Source: Salibacterium aidingense DSM 18341
GTDB taxonomy: Bacteria > Bacillota > Bacilli > Bacillales > Marinococcaceae
Length of the DNA stretch: 64,000 nucleotides
Reading direction: 5' to 3'
NCBI RefSeq assembly: GCF_000429685.1
Contig: NZ_AUCI01000003.1
Coordinates: forward strand, 62,001 to 126,000
Position numbers and translations under genes: made by a program
Shown here: positions 18,995-27,726 of the stretch, one piece after another
Numbering within the stretch: position 1 is the first letter of the stretch
Layout of the letters: each line of letters starts with the position of its first letter
Notes under the pieces: model-generated
Told to the model about the DNA's origin: nothing
What the model saw: the letters and a program-made list of their open reading frames with translations, nothing else
The model's database searches: none

Positions 18995-19851
18995 GAATTT
19001 CGAACTCCGGCATGTTTTTTCGCTGACTGCAGCGTATTATAAAGCAGCATGGTAATCGTCATTGGTCCGACACCGCCCGGCACTGGTGTGATAAAAGATG
19101 TTTTCTCCTTCACTTCTTCAAAGTCCACATCTCCGCATAATGTTCCGTCCTCTCTGCGGTTCATTCCTACGTCAATCACGGCTGCCCCTTCTTTCACATG
19201 CTCCTGCTTGATGAATTCGGCCTTTCCCGTGGCAGCGATGACGATATCTGCCTGGGAGGTATGATGCTTTAGATCGGCTGTTCTTGAGTGGCAGTATGTA
19301 ACAGTAGCGTTTTCGTTTAAAAGCAGCTGGCCGACCGGCTTTCCTACAATATTGCTTCTGCCTACAATGACCGCATGTTTTCCTTCCAACGGTATATTTT
19401 TGTACTTCAACATCTGCAAAATGCCAAACGGTGTACAGGGAAGGAATGCTTCCTGACCTGTCATCATTCTCCCAATATTAATGGGGTGAAATCCATCCAC
19501 ATCCTTTTGAGGGGCAATCCTTTCTATAACCTTTTTTTCAGATATATGATCCGGAAGTGGAAGCTGGACCAGAATGCCGTGAATATTATCCTGATGATTG
19601 TACTCTTCTACTTTGTTCAACAGTGTTTCTTCCGTAATATCCGAAGGCATTTCTGCTAATTCTGAATAAATGCCTGCCTCTTTTGAAGCTTTTTCTTTAC
19701 CCTTCACGTACGATCTTGAAGCCGTATTATCACCGACCAGAATAACGGCCAGCCCGGGAGTGACGGTATCTTGCAATGCATGGACCTCTTCCTTAATCTG
19801 CTGCCGCAGTTCAGCAGCCACTTCTTTTCCACTGATAATAGATGCTGTCAT
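18991..19851 (-). CDS. folD: Bifunctional methylenetetrahydrofolate dehydrogenase/cyclohydrolase
   Basis: 286 aa, the usual length. Seen: YVKGKEKASKEAGI, GILVQLPLPDHI, DVDGFHP, the NADP loop VGRSNIVGKPVGQLLL, and the C-terminal PGGVGPMTITMLLYNT. It interconverts 5,10-methylene-, methenyl- and 10-formyl-tetrahydrofolate. ATG 19851 is 9 bases behind GGAG; the longer reading to 19878 overlaps nusB and has no site. Confidence 0.96.
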   Translation of the reverse strand: MTASIISGKEVAAELRQQIKEEVHALQDTVTPGLAVILVGDNTASRSYVKGKEKASKEAGIYSELAEMPSDITEETLLNKVEEYNHQDNIHGILVQLPLPDHISEKKVIERIAPQKDVDGFHPINIGRMMTGQEAFLPCTPFGILQMLKYKNIPLEGKHAVIVGRSNIVGKPVGQLLLNENATVTYCHSRTADLKHHTSQADIVIAATGKAEFIKQEHVKEGAAVIDVGMNRREDGTLCGDVDFEEVKEKTSFITPVPGGVGPMTITMLLYNTLQSAKKHAGVRNS

Positions 19852-19867
19852 ACCTATTTTCTCCTTT

Positions 19868-20263
19868 TCACCCTTCATATTTTTTTAATATACTTGATAA
19901 CACTCCATTAACAAATTTCCCTGATTCTTCCCCGCCAAAAGCTTTGGCAATTTCGATAGCTTCGTTGACGCTGACATGAAGGGGGATGTTTTCCATATAT
20001 AACATTTCATGCACGGCTTCCCGGAGTACAGCTCTGTCTACATTCCCCACCCGTTCGAGCGTCCAATGCTGTAGATGTTCTTTAATAATTGAATCAATAT
20101 CATTTAGGTGCTGCAGTGTTCCTTGTACAGTCTGTTTCAAATAATCATCAGCCGTCTCGTCTTCCTCCAGGGTATTATTCAACGCTTCTTCCCAGGAGGT
20201 GCTTGTTAAATCAATTTGATACAGAATCTGTACTGCTCTTAACCTTGCTAAACGTCGGTTCAT
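19868..20263 (-). CDS. nusB: Transcription antitermination factor NusB
   Basis: 131 aa, all helical. N-terminal RRLARLRAVQILYQIDL and C-terminal NEAIEIAKAFGGEESGKFVNGVL are diagnostic. It binds boxA RNA with S10 in rRNA antitermination. ATG 20263 is 7 bases behind AAGGAG. A weak promoter (TTGTCT, 17 bases, GATAAC) lies about 20-45 bases further upstream, consistent with nusB heading the folD-xse-ispA operon here. Confidence 0.95.
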   Translation of the reverse strand: MNRRLARLRAVQILYQIDLTSTSWEEALNNTLEEDETADDYLKQTVQGTLQHLNDIDSIIKEHLQHWTLERVGNVDRAVLREAVHEMLYMENIPLHVSVNEAIEIAKAFGGEESGKFVNGVLSSILKKYEG

Positions 20264-20513
20264 ACCTTTGCTCCTTCTTCTCATACAGTTATCCCGGAAA
20301 AATAGCTTTCAGACAAAATGGTTGTCCAAAGACAGGGGAAGGGAGACTTCCCTCCGTCGGAGTTTTATCCTCTTTATAAAGGACCAAGGGCTGTGCCTCA
20401 TCATGCTGCACGCCTTTGTGAGCTGTGTCCTGTGCGGCAGCTGGCAACCGCAGTCTTCGCGCCGTTCTCCCGAATAGGGGAAACGGGAGTTTCACGGGCG
20501 CCCGCACCTGGAT
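20264..20513 (-). other. Gene-free stretch with palindromes between yqhY and nusB
   Basis: No coding frame is convincing. On the minus strand there are compact palindromes (CTCCG-A-CGGAG next to GGGAAG...CTTCCC at about 20335-20370) and a GC-rich part around 20430-20500. It may be a degraded repeat or an unrecognised leader RNA for nusB. Confidence 0.4.
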
Positions 20514-20573
20514 TAAAAAAGCTGGAGTGAAAATCAGGAGAAATTCGATGTCATTTTTCAGCCAGCTCTAAAA
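20514..20573 (-). terminator. yqhY terminator
   Basis: Imperfect long hairpin: AGCTGG-TGAAAA on the left with TTTTCA-CCAGCT on the right, followed by T6 on the minus strand, just after the yqhY stop. Confidence 0.6.
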
Positions 20574-20598
20574 GGATGACAGAACATTTATCCTTTGT

Positions 20599-20994
20599 TT
20601 AGACCTGTTCCACTTCATCCTGAATTTCTAATTGAATACCTAGGATATGAACATTGATGGACTGTATTGCAATGGAAGTCATCGTTTGAAGAGCTTGTTG
20701 TATATTCGTCTGTACCTCTCTGGCCACTTCCGGGACAGATACTCCGTAATTCAACAGAAGGGAAATATCGATCTTGACCCCGTCTTCAAGCAATTCCACC
20801 TTAACACCTTTTCCATGATTCTTTTTCCCAAGCCTTTCAGCGACATCAGCTGCAAAATTACCCCTTAATGAATAAACACCATCCACTTCAGAAGCTGCCA
20901 GGCCGGAAATTACTTCGATTACTTCTGGTGAAATTTCAATTCTGCCTAACTCATTTTTCTCTTCCTCCAGATCGATCATCCGGTATTCACTCAT
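20599..20994 (-). CDS. yqhY: Asp23/Gls24 family protein YqhY
   Basis: 131 aa alkaline-shock-protein-like. Core: GRIEISPEVIEVISGLAASEVDGV and YGVSVPEVAREVQTNIQQAL, then INVHILGIQL. In B. subtilis YqhY is encoded with accB-accC and influences acetyl-CoA carboxylase activity. Here it retains its place next to nusB, but accB and accC are gone and a hypothetical gene precedes it. The ATG at 20994 is 7 bases behind GGAGGT. Confidence 0.92.
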   Translation of the reverse strand: MSEYRMIDLEEEKNELGRIEISPEVIEVISGLAASEVDGVYSLRGNFAADVAERLGKKNHGKGVKVELLEDGVKIDISLLLNYGVSVPEVAREVQTNIQQALQTMTSIAIQSINVHILGIQLEIQDEVEQV

Positions 20995-21047
20995 CCATCT
21001 CACCTCCAGGACTGATTCAGCTTATACGCATTTTTCTTTCGTTGATT

Positions 21048-21446
21048 TTACTCTTCTGATGCTTCCTCGTCCGCCTGGGCTTCAGCTGCTTCGGCTTCAG
21101 CTGCTTCAGCTTCCTGCTGTTTTTGTATATAATCGTATTTATACTGGCGGAATACTGGAAACTCCGATAGGTTATCAGGAATTTTTCCGTCTTCAAGCAG
21201 TATAATTTTAACGATGTTTTTATTTCGGGCCATATGGTATTTTTCCCCGTACTCATTTTCTTTCGTGAACTTTTTTAAGTTTTCGTAGTCTTCTTCCTGA
21301 ATGGATACAGTATAGGCATTACTGCCTTCCCCGTATTCATGTTCAAATCCTACTTCAAACTCTACAATCTGTATTTGATCATTTTTCATATTTCTGGTTT
21401 GTTCCAACACTGCTTTGGAACCTTCGGTTAAATCCGCCCACTCCAT
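21048..21446 (-). CDS. Unknown protein with acidic Ala/Glu tail, 132 aa
   Basis: I do not recognise this family. The body (1-105) is mixed alpha/beta and charged (QIQIVEFEVGFEHEYGEG, YHMARNKNIVKIILLEDG) without membrane segments. The C-terminus is a low-complexity run of Glu and Ala (EAEAAEAEAAEAQADEE). ATG 21446 has GAGGAG about 10 bases upstream; the ATG at 21488 has no such site. A terminator separates it from spoIIIAH, and yqhY follows after 53 bases. It occupies the place of accB-accC in B. subtilis. Confidence 0.65.
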   Translation of the reverse strand: MEWADLTEGSKAVLEQTRNMKNDQIQIVEFEVGFEHEYGEGSNAYTVSIQEEDYENLKKFTKENEYGEKYHMARNKNIVKIILLEDGKIPDNLSEFPVFRQYKYDYIQKQQEAEAAEAEAAEAQADEEASEE

Positions 21447-21620
21447 CAAAAAATCTCTCCTCATTTCATATGCTGACAATATATTCATTTCATCTGTTAA
21501 ATTATATCATGCCGCAATCTTTTTTTCATTATATCCCCAAAGTTTGAAAACAGTGTGAAAAGTTTTGGAAATGAGCTCTGCCGCTCCTTATTCCAGAGAG
21601 ACCCAGTTCCTTTTTCCACG

Positions 21621-21654
21621 AAAAAGCCTGTACTTCTTTTTTCGAAGTACAGGC
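21621..21654 (-). terminator. spoIIIA operon terminator
   Basis: GCCTGTACTTC pairs with GAAGTACAGGC around a short A-rich loop, then TTTTT on the minus strand, 11 bases after the spoIIIAH stop. Confidence 0.85.
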
Positions 21655-21665
21655 AGCAATATGTC

Positions 21666-22295
21666 TTAATTAGACGCGGAACGGTGGCCGATTACAATAT
21701 CCTGTGCTCCTAATTGTTCAGCCGCCAGCCGGTTAAGAGCTACTGCTTCTTCTTCCGATAGTTTTTCTGCCTGAACGATGATACGTGTACTGTCTTCCCC
21801 CGGCATCACTACCGCCTCTTCATAACCTTCCGACTGTATGAGGTTTTCAAGGGTACTTTCCCGGTGCTGCCTTTCTTCCAAAGCCTCCCGTTTATCGTAA
21901 GCTTCACTTTTTTCAGCAGCAGTAAAATCATCCGATGCTATGGTTTCGGTATATTCTTCTCTTAAACGACTTCGGGATTCGTCCCGTTCCAGCCGAAATT
22001 CACTAAAAAGGCTGTCTGTTGTTTCTCCTGCCTGTTCTCCGGCATTCTCCCCATTCACACTTTCCTCTGCGGATGGATCCGTTTCTTCAATGGTAGTCTC
22101 CATTTCTTCATCAGAAAGCCATTCTACCAATTCTTCATCCTCCATCATTGCCGTTACTTCATCTGATTGTTCTTCCCCTTCTGGTGCTTCTTCTGCCACT
22201 TCATCCGGAGAAGTTATATAATATACCGCCAATACAATCGTCAAACTTACCATTGTCATGAGCCAAACCGTTTGCTTTTTTAACACCACTCTCAT
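21666..22295 (-). CDS. spoIIIAH: SpoIIIAH, feeding-tube channel protein
   Basis: 209 aa. One N-terminal membrane helix (about 9-27, LMTMVSLTIVLAVYYI), a long acidic linker (about 30-85), and a C-terminal ring-building domain of the YscJ type (about 90-205) ending with LAAEQLGAQDIVIGHRSASN. In the mother cell membrane it forms a ring and docks with forespore SpoIIQ across the intermembrane space. Last gene of the spoIIIA operon; overlaps spoIIIAG by four bases. Confidence 0.95.
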   Translation of the reverse strand: MRVVLKKQTVWLMTMVSLTIVLAVYYITSPDEVAEEAPEGEEQSDEVTAMMEDEELVEWLSDEEMETTIEETDPSAEESVNGENAGEQAGETTDSLFSEFRLERDESRSRLREEYTETIASDDFTAAEKSEAYDKREALEERQHRESTLENLIQSEGYEEAVVMPGEDSTRIIVQAEKLSEEEAVALNRLAAEQLGAQDIVIGHRSASN

Positions 22296-22948
22296 TCTCC
22301 TCTCTCTTGATCATTTGGTAATACGGATACTTTATGCGGCGCTATTTCCAACACCCTTGTCACTGCTTCTACCACCCATTCTTTCACCTCTATATTATCC
22401 ACTCCATCTGCAACAACAAGTACCCCCTTTGCCTCCGGTTTTTCTTTATAAAGCAGAAGTGGTTCTTCCTGGTCTCCCTGTCTTACAATAACCAATTGTT
22501 CTTCGGTGGTGCCGTCTTCCATTTCCCGCGTTCCACCCTCCTGGTCTTCTTCTGTGGTCGTCTGCTGACGTATTGTTCTGTCTTTTTCATACACTTTTTT
22601 TCCCGTGCCTTCCAGACTTACCATAACTGTAACGTTATCTACCTGTGATATATTCTCAAGCATATTTTCCAGTCTTGATTGCATCTCTTTTTCTATTTCT
22701 CCAATTTCTCCCTTATTCTCTTGCTCCTCATCGGCTGTTTCTTCCTTATTCTGAGGTGGAACGTTCTGATTTCCCGGGTTTTCCTCCTTTTCCCCGTTTA
22801 ATGCTCCTATTGCCATAAGAACGATTCCCAGCACGAGGATAATTCCCAAATACAAACTAAACGGCTTTTTTGGAGGAGGCTGGTTGTTTCCTTTCCCAAG
22901 CCATTCTTTAAACCTTCGTTTTATGGGAGCATCTTCTGTTTCAGCCAT
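22292..22948 (-). CDS. spoIIIAG: SpoIIIAG, ring component of the SpoIIIA complex
   Basis: 218 aa, one membrane helix (about 28-47, SLYLGIILVLGIVLMAIGAL). The extracytoplasmic ring-building domain includes LENMLENISQVDNVTVMVSLEGTGKKVYE and the C-terminal KGVLVVADGVDNIEVKEWV with TRVLEIAPHKVSVLP. The family forms a large ring in the outer forespore membrane. It overlaps its neighbours by 1-4 bases. Confidence 0.95.
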   Translation of the reverse strand: MAETEDAPIKRRFKEWLGKGNNQPPPKKPFSLYLGIILVLGIVLMAIGALNGEKEENPGNQNVPPQNKEETADEEQENKGEIGEIEKEMQSRLENMLENISQVDNVTVMVSLEGTGKKVYEKDRTIRQQTTTEEDQEGGTREMEDGTTEEQLVIVRQGDQEEPLLLYKEKPEAKGVLVVADGVDNIEVKEWVVEAVTRVLEIAPHKVSVLPNDQERGE

Positions 22949-23592
22949 TATCCACCCTCCTCCACCAAAGAAATGTGAATTTGATTCATACGAAGATCCC
23001 AGGTTTCAGCGAGATAAGAATGAATTTCTTCCGCTTCACCTGATGTCTCTTCTGAAGTTTCTTCGACCGTCTCCTCTGATGTATGTTCTACGTTGATGCG
23101 TACAGGCTCAATATTCTTTTCATCCTCATCTTTTTCTTCCTCATTCTCTGCCTTCCTCAGCGTCACAAATACAGAAATATCCTCTGTGTTTAAATCTTCC
23201 TCCAGCGATTCAATTGATATGTCTTCTACCTCCCATCCCCATTGGTCTTTAACATGCCTGTCTGCCTGATCCTTCAGCTGACTGGATACTTGTTTAGAAA
23301 TATATGCATCTTGTCCCGCTTCTATTTCGTTTTTCTGCTTATTCATTTCTAATTCTATTGATTGATCTTCAAAAGATTCCCTTCTCCAATTTTCGATAGT
23401 CTGCTGAATCTTTTGTTCAGGGTTACTGGAGGTAATTGATAACAATGGTTCGATGATAAGAAGCATCAGGATAAAAGATAGTACCAGCCGTGCATATTTT
23501 TGAAAGGAAGAAGAGGGAAGAAGCAGCTCCAACAAAAAAGCAGCCAGAAGGAAGATGATCAGATTACTCATCCATTCGCTGAAAGCTTCCAT
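22948..23592 (-). CDS. spoIIIAF: SpoIIIAF
   Basis: 214 aa with two N-terminal membrane helices (about 8-25 and 32-50, LIIFLLAAFLLELLLP and LVLSFILMLLIIEPLL) and a soluble ring-building-like domain. A Glu-rich insert (about 150-195, TSEETVEETSEETSGEAEE) is longer and more acidic than I would expect. Component of the mother-cell-to-forespore channel apparatus. Starts four bases after spoIIIAE. Confidence 0.93.
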   Translation of the reverse strand: MEAFSEWMSNLIIFLLAAFLLELLLPSSSFQKYARLVLSFILMLLIIEPLLSITSSNPEQKIQQTIENWRRESFEDQSIELEMNKQKNEIEAGQDAYISKQVSSQLKDQADRHVKDQWGWEVEDISIESLEEDLNTEDISVFVTLRKAENEEEKDEDEKNIEPVRINVEHTSEETVEETSEETSGEAEEIHSYLAETWDLRMNQIHISLVEEGG

Positions 23593-23596
23593 ATGC

Positions 23597-24796
23597 TCAC
23601 CTCACCATCAATGAAATATTTCCAGAAGCTATAATCAGTGTTAAGGCCAGGAAAAACATAAAGGAAACAGCTGCCAACGCAGCGAACATGGAAAGCACCG
23701 TTTTTCCAAGCATGGACAACGATTCCAGCAGCGGTCCTTCTCCTAATGGCTGCACCAGCGCGGCGGTAAAATGAAAAATAAAACTAATCACCAATACTTT
23801 CAAAGCAGGAAACGCACATAGAAGAAATAGAATCCCGACACCTGCCAGTCCTACTGTATTTTTTAACAGAACCGAAGCTCCCAAAGCCGTATCCGCTGCA
23901 TCCGTAAACATTCTTCCAATCACTGGCACAAAATTACCGGCAATAAATTTAGCGGTTCTTACGGCAATCCCATCCGTCACAGCTGCTGTCGCTCCCTGTA
24001 CAGAGATAACCCCTAAAAAAACGGTAAAAAATACGGCCAATACCCCCATGGCCACGTTTCGAAGCAGATCAGCCAGTCTTGTCAATTTAATATGATCATT
24101 GAGACTGCTGACAATGCTGATGACGGCGGAGAAAAACAAAAGCGGCAAAATAAGATATTCTATTAATAAACCACTTGTCTGAACGAGGAAAATAACCAGC
24201 GGATGAAACAGTCCGGCTGTTGCAAGAGCCCCGCTTGAAGCCAATAAGGCCAGCATAAGAGGGAGCAGAGCTATCATAAAGTGCACCATGTTGGATACCG
24301 TATCCTGAACATAATTCATCGCTATATAAAAACTATTCAAGGCGATAACGGTAAAAACGAGGAAAACAACAGCATATGCCGCCTTATTGACGACTTCTGT
24401 TTCAAATGCATTTTGGAGAGCTTTTAAGATTGCACTAAAAACTGCTAGCACGAGCAGCGTGCCCATTAATTTTCCATTAGCCGTCACTTCATGAAAGAGG
24501 TAGCGTAAAAACGCAGTCCCCCATTCTTTTGGAGAGAAGGTTTTCTCCCCCTCCATAAACTCTTTTAATGAACCTTTTTGTGACTCAGGCAGAAAGGTAC
24601 CGTATTCTCTCGTAATATTTTCCCAATATTCGGTGATCTCTTTTAGGTTCATCGCTTCCAGCTGATTTTCTTTAAAATTGTCTAAAGCTGAACGGCCTTC
24701 CTGATTTTCGTCGTTTACACTAAAAGCAGCAGATGGCATCATCCCCATCAGAAGGAAAAAAATAATAATGGCCGCTCGTGTTTTCATTCCTTTCAC
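23597..24796 (-). CDS. spoIIIAE: SpoIIIAE, polytopic membrane protein
   Basis: 399 aa. An N-terminal signal-like helix (MKTRAAIIIFFLLMGMMPS) and about seven later membrane helices. Conserved signature stretches are LLASSGALATAGLFHPLV and FVPVIGRMFTDAADTALGASVLLKN, ending in LALTLIIASGNISLMVR. It belongs to the membrane core of the SpoIIIA-SpoIIQ channel. Placed four bases after spoIIIAD. Confidence 0.95.
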   Translation of the reverse strand: MKGMKTRAAIIIFFLLMGMMPSAAFSVNDENQEGRSALDNFKENQLEAMNLKEITEYWENITREYGTFLPESQKGSLKEFMEGEKTFSPKEWGTAFLRYLFHEVTANGKLMGTLLVLAVFSAILKALQNAFETEVVNKAAYAVVFLVFTVIALNSFYIAMNYVQDTVSNMVHFMIALLPLMLALLASSGALATAGLFHPLVIFLVQTSGLLIEYLILPLLFFSAVISIVSSLNDHIKLTRLADLLRNVAMGVLAVFFTVFLGVISVQGATAAVTDGIAVRTAKFIAGNFVPVIGRMFTDAADTALGASVLLKNTVGLAGVGILFLLCAFPALKVLVISFIFHFTAALVQPLGEGPLLESLSMLGKTVLSMFAALAAVSFMFFLALTLIIASGNISLMVR

Positions 24797-24800
24797 ATCC

Positions 24801-25202
24801 TTATGCTCCTCCAGGTAGAAGAGCCATCACAGTTTCGACAAGCACCTGGAAAATAGGAACGGCCAGCATAATAATCAACATTTTACCGGCCAATTCAATT
24901 TTTGCGGCGATCGACTCCTGATCGGCATCCCTTGCCAAATGCGCTCCAAATTCTGCCAGATAAGCAATTCCGATGATTTTCAACAGCGTTTGGATGTACA
25001 TATTATTAATCCCTGCTTGTCCACTCAGCGTAGAAATTAATTCTATCGCCGATTGCAGCGGGGCCATGATGAATAAAAATATCATCCCGCCTGCAACCAG
25101 TGCTATGGCTAAAGCAATGACGGGCTTTTGTTCCCGAACGATAACGATTAAGAACGTGGCGATGAGGCCGAAACCGACCACTTGTACGATTTCAATAGCC
25201 AC
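24801..25202 (-). CDS. spoIIIAD: SpoIIIAD
   Basis: 133 aa with four membrane helices and the typical loop MYIQTLLKIIGIAYLAEFGAHLARDADQESIAAKIELAGK. SpoIIIAC and SpoIIIAD are paralogues. It starts with GTG very close to its AGGAGG (two bases), so translation is probably coupled to spoIIIAC, whose stop lies inside the Shine-Dalgarno region. Confidence 0.94.
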   Translation of the reverse strand: MAIEIVQVVGFGLIATFLIVIVREQKPVIALAIALVAGGMIFLFIMAPLQSAIELISTLSGQAGINNMYIQTLLKIIGIAYLAEFGAHLARDADQESIAAKIELAGKMLIIMLAVPIFQVLVETVMALLPGGA

Positions 25203-25208
25203 CGCCTC

Positions 25209-25415
25209 CTATCCCTGAAACAAAAAGACGCTTTTAATCTTCTGAAATAGTTCATCTATGATAGAAGCCACCATATACAGAACAACCACAAACCCAATTA
25301 AGGTGACCCAATGGGCCCAATCTTCTTTTCCCATTTGTTTTAATACAGTGTGGATCATGGCAACAATGATACCGATCCCGGCAATTTGAAATATCGTGTT
25401 CACATCATAGGCCAC
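25209..25415 (-). CDS. spoIIIAC: SpoIIIAC
   Basis: 68 aa with two membrane helices (GIGIIVAMIHTVLKQMGKED and VTLIGFVVVLYMVASI). Standard length and motif for this small member of the SpoIIIA complex. GTG start preceded by GGGGG. Confidence 0.94.
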   Translation of the reverse strand: MAYDVNTIFQIAGIGIIVAMIHTVLKQMGKEDWAHWVTLIGFVVVLYMVASIIDELFQKIKSVFLFQG

Positions 25416-25466
25416 TTCACTACCCCCTTATAACGCCTGAAGAAATAACAGCAGAAAATGGCGCTG

Positions 25467-25979
25467 TTAAATGAAAATGATAATAAGCAGCAACCCTGCT
25501 AAGAACCCAAGCGATTTCGCCATTCTTTCATACCTTTTTTCCTTTTCTCTCGCTTCCGTTTCCTCTTTTTCCAAATGAATCATGGCCAGTCTGATGTGTT
25601 TTTGCTGCTGCATCTTTTCGTGTTTGCCCAGCGTTGTTCCAAATTGAAACATCACTTCTTTTTCATGCGGCTGCAGCGCGGTATAGGGCCATGTTTCCTC
25701 CAGGCTTTTACGCCAGGCCTCGTCTACGTTCTTCTCTCCCCGCTTCAAGTATTCTGAAAAATAGTGGAACAAATAGGAAACAGGAACGGGCAGCTGTCTG
25801 CTTATTTTTTGACTGGCGGCCGGGAGAGGACTCATACCGTACATAATCTCTGCTTCAAAGCTCTGAAGGGCTGTTCTTAATTGGCGCAGCTGTCTTGGGC
25901 GTTCCGTTAATTTTTTAGAGATTTCAAATCCTGTCCACGTGCAGGCCGTTAAAATAAAAATTGCCCCAACCCAGCTCAT
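25467..25979 (-). CDS. spoIIIAB: SpoIIIAB
   Basis: 170 aa, type II secretion GspF-like fold. Two terminal hydrophobic helices (residues 2-14 and 155-170) and a central helical domain with RPRQLRQLRTALQSFEAEIMYGMSPLPAA and FGTTLGKHEKMQQQKHIRLAM, both family hallmarks. It lies 15 bases after spoIIIAA. Confidence 0.94.
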   Translation of the reverse strand: MSWVGAIFILTACTWTGFEISKKLTERPRQLRQLRTALQSFEAEIMYGMSPLPAASQKISRQLPVPVSYLFHYFSEYLKRGEKNVDEAWRKSLEETWPYTALQPHEKEVMFQFGTTLGKHEKMQQQKHIRLAMIHLEKEETEAREKEKRYERMAKSLGFLAGLLLIIIFI

Positions 25980-25994
25980 GGTACCGCCTCCCCG

Positions 25995-26897
25995 TCATAT
26001 AAGGGTTTCCATATTCACATGAATTTGTCCCTTCGTTCTTTGGAGAAACATGGTTTTCTTAAAGACGGAAGCATTTATCATGTTCCTGATCATCGGCCGC
26101 TTTTTTACTTCGGATAAGGAGCCCCCATGGGCACTGCAAAACACTGTAACACCTGCATGTACAGCTTCCATAATGGCGGTGGCATCTTCTTTCCGCCCGA
26201 TTTCATCCACAATTAGAATCTCCGGGCTCATCGATCGAATCATCATCATCATACCCTCTGCTTTCGGGCAGGCATCCAATACATCTGTCCGCGGCCCTAC
26301 GTCAAAAGAAGGGATCCCCTCATAGCAGGCTGCTAATTCAGATCTTTCATCGACGATTCCTACCTTTTTTGGTGCGATATTCATTTCCGGGACTCCTTCA
26401 CTCGCAAGCCTGGCTATATCCCGTAAAAATGTCGTTTTTCCAGCCCTGGGCGTTCCAATGATCAACGTATGTCCGCATGAATCGTCTAATAACCTTTTTA
26501 TGAACGGGCGGGCTGCTCCTTTATGATCTGCAGCCTTTCTAATGTTAAAGTAGCGGACATGTTTAATGGCTGATACTCTGCCTTCTTCATGAACAACTTG
26601 TCCGCCTATTCCCACGCGGTGCCCGCCTTTTGTCGTAATGTATCCCTGCTTCATTTCTTCATGAAAAGCATACAGGGAGAATTCACTGAGCTGATTTAAT
26701 GTATATTCCATATCTTCCTCTGTCATGACACAGGATTGTCCATTTTCCGATTTTAATAAGACAGATTCTCCGGGCGTGACGATCTCAATCGGCTGATGTA
26801 TGCGGAGTCTAATTTCCTCTGCACGACGAAAATCAGAAGAAGCAGTAAACGGGGAATGAAAGTGAGCAGGCAGAAGGGATAAAATCTCGTCCATCAT
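25995..26897 (-). CDS. spoIIIAA: SpoIIIAA, secretion-type ATPase of the SpoIIIA complex
   Basis: 300 aa cytoplasmic ATPase related to type II/IV secretion ATPases. Walker A is in LIIGTPRAGKTTFLRDIA (about residues 144-161), Walker B in PEILIVDEIGRKEDA. First gene of the operon; known to be mother-cell specific and SigE-driven in B. subtilis, though I could not identify a clean SigE promoter in the 100 bases upstream. Confidence 0.95.
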   Translation of the reverse strand: MMDEILSLLPAHFHSPFTASSDFRRAEEIRLRIHQPIEIVTPGESVLLKSENGQSCVMTEEDMEYTLNQLSEFSLYAFHEEMKQGYITTKGGHRVGIGGQVVHEEGRVSAIKHVRYFNIRKAADHKGAARPFIKRLLDDSCGHTLIIGTPRAGKTTFLRDIARLASEGVPEMNIAPKKVGIVDERSELAACYEGIPSFDVGPRTDVLDACPKAEGMMMMIRSMSPEILIVDEIGRKEDATAIMEAVHAGVTVFCSAHGGSLSEVKKRPMIRNMINASVFKKTMFLQRTKGQIHVNMETLI

Positions 26898-27017
26898 GAT
26901 CCTCCAAAAATCTCTTTTTGTACATTTTATTCACTTTCCGACCTGCTAGAACTGTTCTTTAGCGGATTAGAAAAGAGGGAAAGGTATAGTATCCCTGACC
27001 ACGATGCTCCGCCCTGC

Positions 27018-27097
27018 AAAAAAAATTTCCGAACGGATTCCTGGAAGAATCGTTCGGAAATTTTGTATCTTAGTATGGTTTTTGTCCCAGCCCCTTC
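27018..27097 (-). repeat. Dispersed intergenic repeat, copy 2 (core only), also efp terminator
   Basis: On the minus strand: GGCTGGGACAAAAACCAT, then the hairpin TTTCCGAACGATT...AATCCGTTCGGAAA followed by T8. It begins immediately after the efp stop, so it probably ends the efp transcript. Only the core is present; the longer modules of copies 1, 3 and 4 are missing. Confidence 0.75.
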
Positions 27098-27655
27098 TTA
27101 TGCTCTGGAGACATATTCACCTTTTCTGGTATCAACGACCAGGTTCTCCCCTTCATTAATAAAGAAAGGAACCTGCACTTTATAACCCGTTTCCAGCACA
27201 GCCGGCTTGGTGCCGCCTGAAGCTGTATCCCCTTTTATGCCGGGTTCTGTTTCTGTTACTTCTAGCTCTACATTGTTTGGCAGTTCCAGGCCAAGTGTTT
27301 CAGAGCCGTATGACATGATCTTTACTTCCATATTTTCTTTAAGAAAATTCAGTTCATACTGGATTTGGTCACTTGTAAGTTCAAGCTGATCAAACGTCTC
27401 ATTATCCATAAACGTATGCGTATTCCCGCTGGAATACAAATATTGCATTCTGCGGTTTTCAATATGAGCGCGGTTAATCTTTTCTCCGGCCCGGAATGTT
27501 TTTTCCTGGATCGCATCGGTGCGGAGGCTGCGAAGTTTCGTTCTTACAAATGCTGCTCCTTTTCCAGGCTTTACGTGCTGAAAATCCACAACCTGCCAAA
27601 TATCGTCGTCTACTTCTACTGTAAGTCCTGTTTTTAAATCATTTACTGAAACCAT
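27098..27655 (-). CDS. efp: Translation elongation factor P
   Basis: 185 aa, three-barrel EF-P. The loop that carries the modified lysine is [17 protein letters not shown] (Lys at about 32). C-terminal [29 protein letters not shown] is the signature of domain III. It relieves ribosome stalling at polyproline. Preceded by yqhT 71 bases upstream; the classic yqhT-efp pair. Confidence 0.97.
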   Translation of the reverse strand: MVSVNDLKTGLTVEVDDDIWQVVDFQHVKPGKGAAFVRTKLRSLRTDAIQEKTFRAGEKINRAHIENRRMQYLYSSGNTHTFMDNETFDQLELTSDQIQYELNFLKENMEVKIMSYGSETLGLELPNNVELEVTETEPGIKGDTASGGTKPAVLETGYKVQVPFFINEGENLVVDTRKGEYVSRA

Positions 27656-27726
27656 TACATTTCCTCCATCTCTGCCAAATCATTTTCCCTTCCACTATAA
27701 CACACAAATCCATTTATCACGATTTA

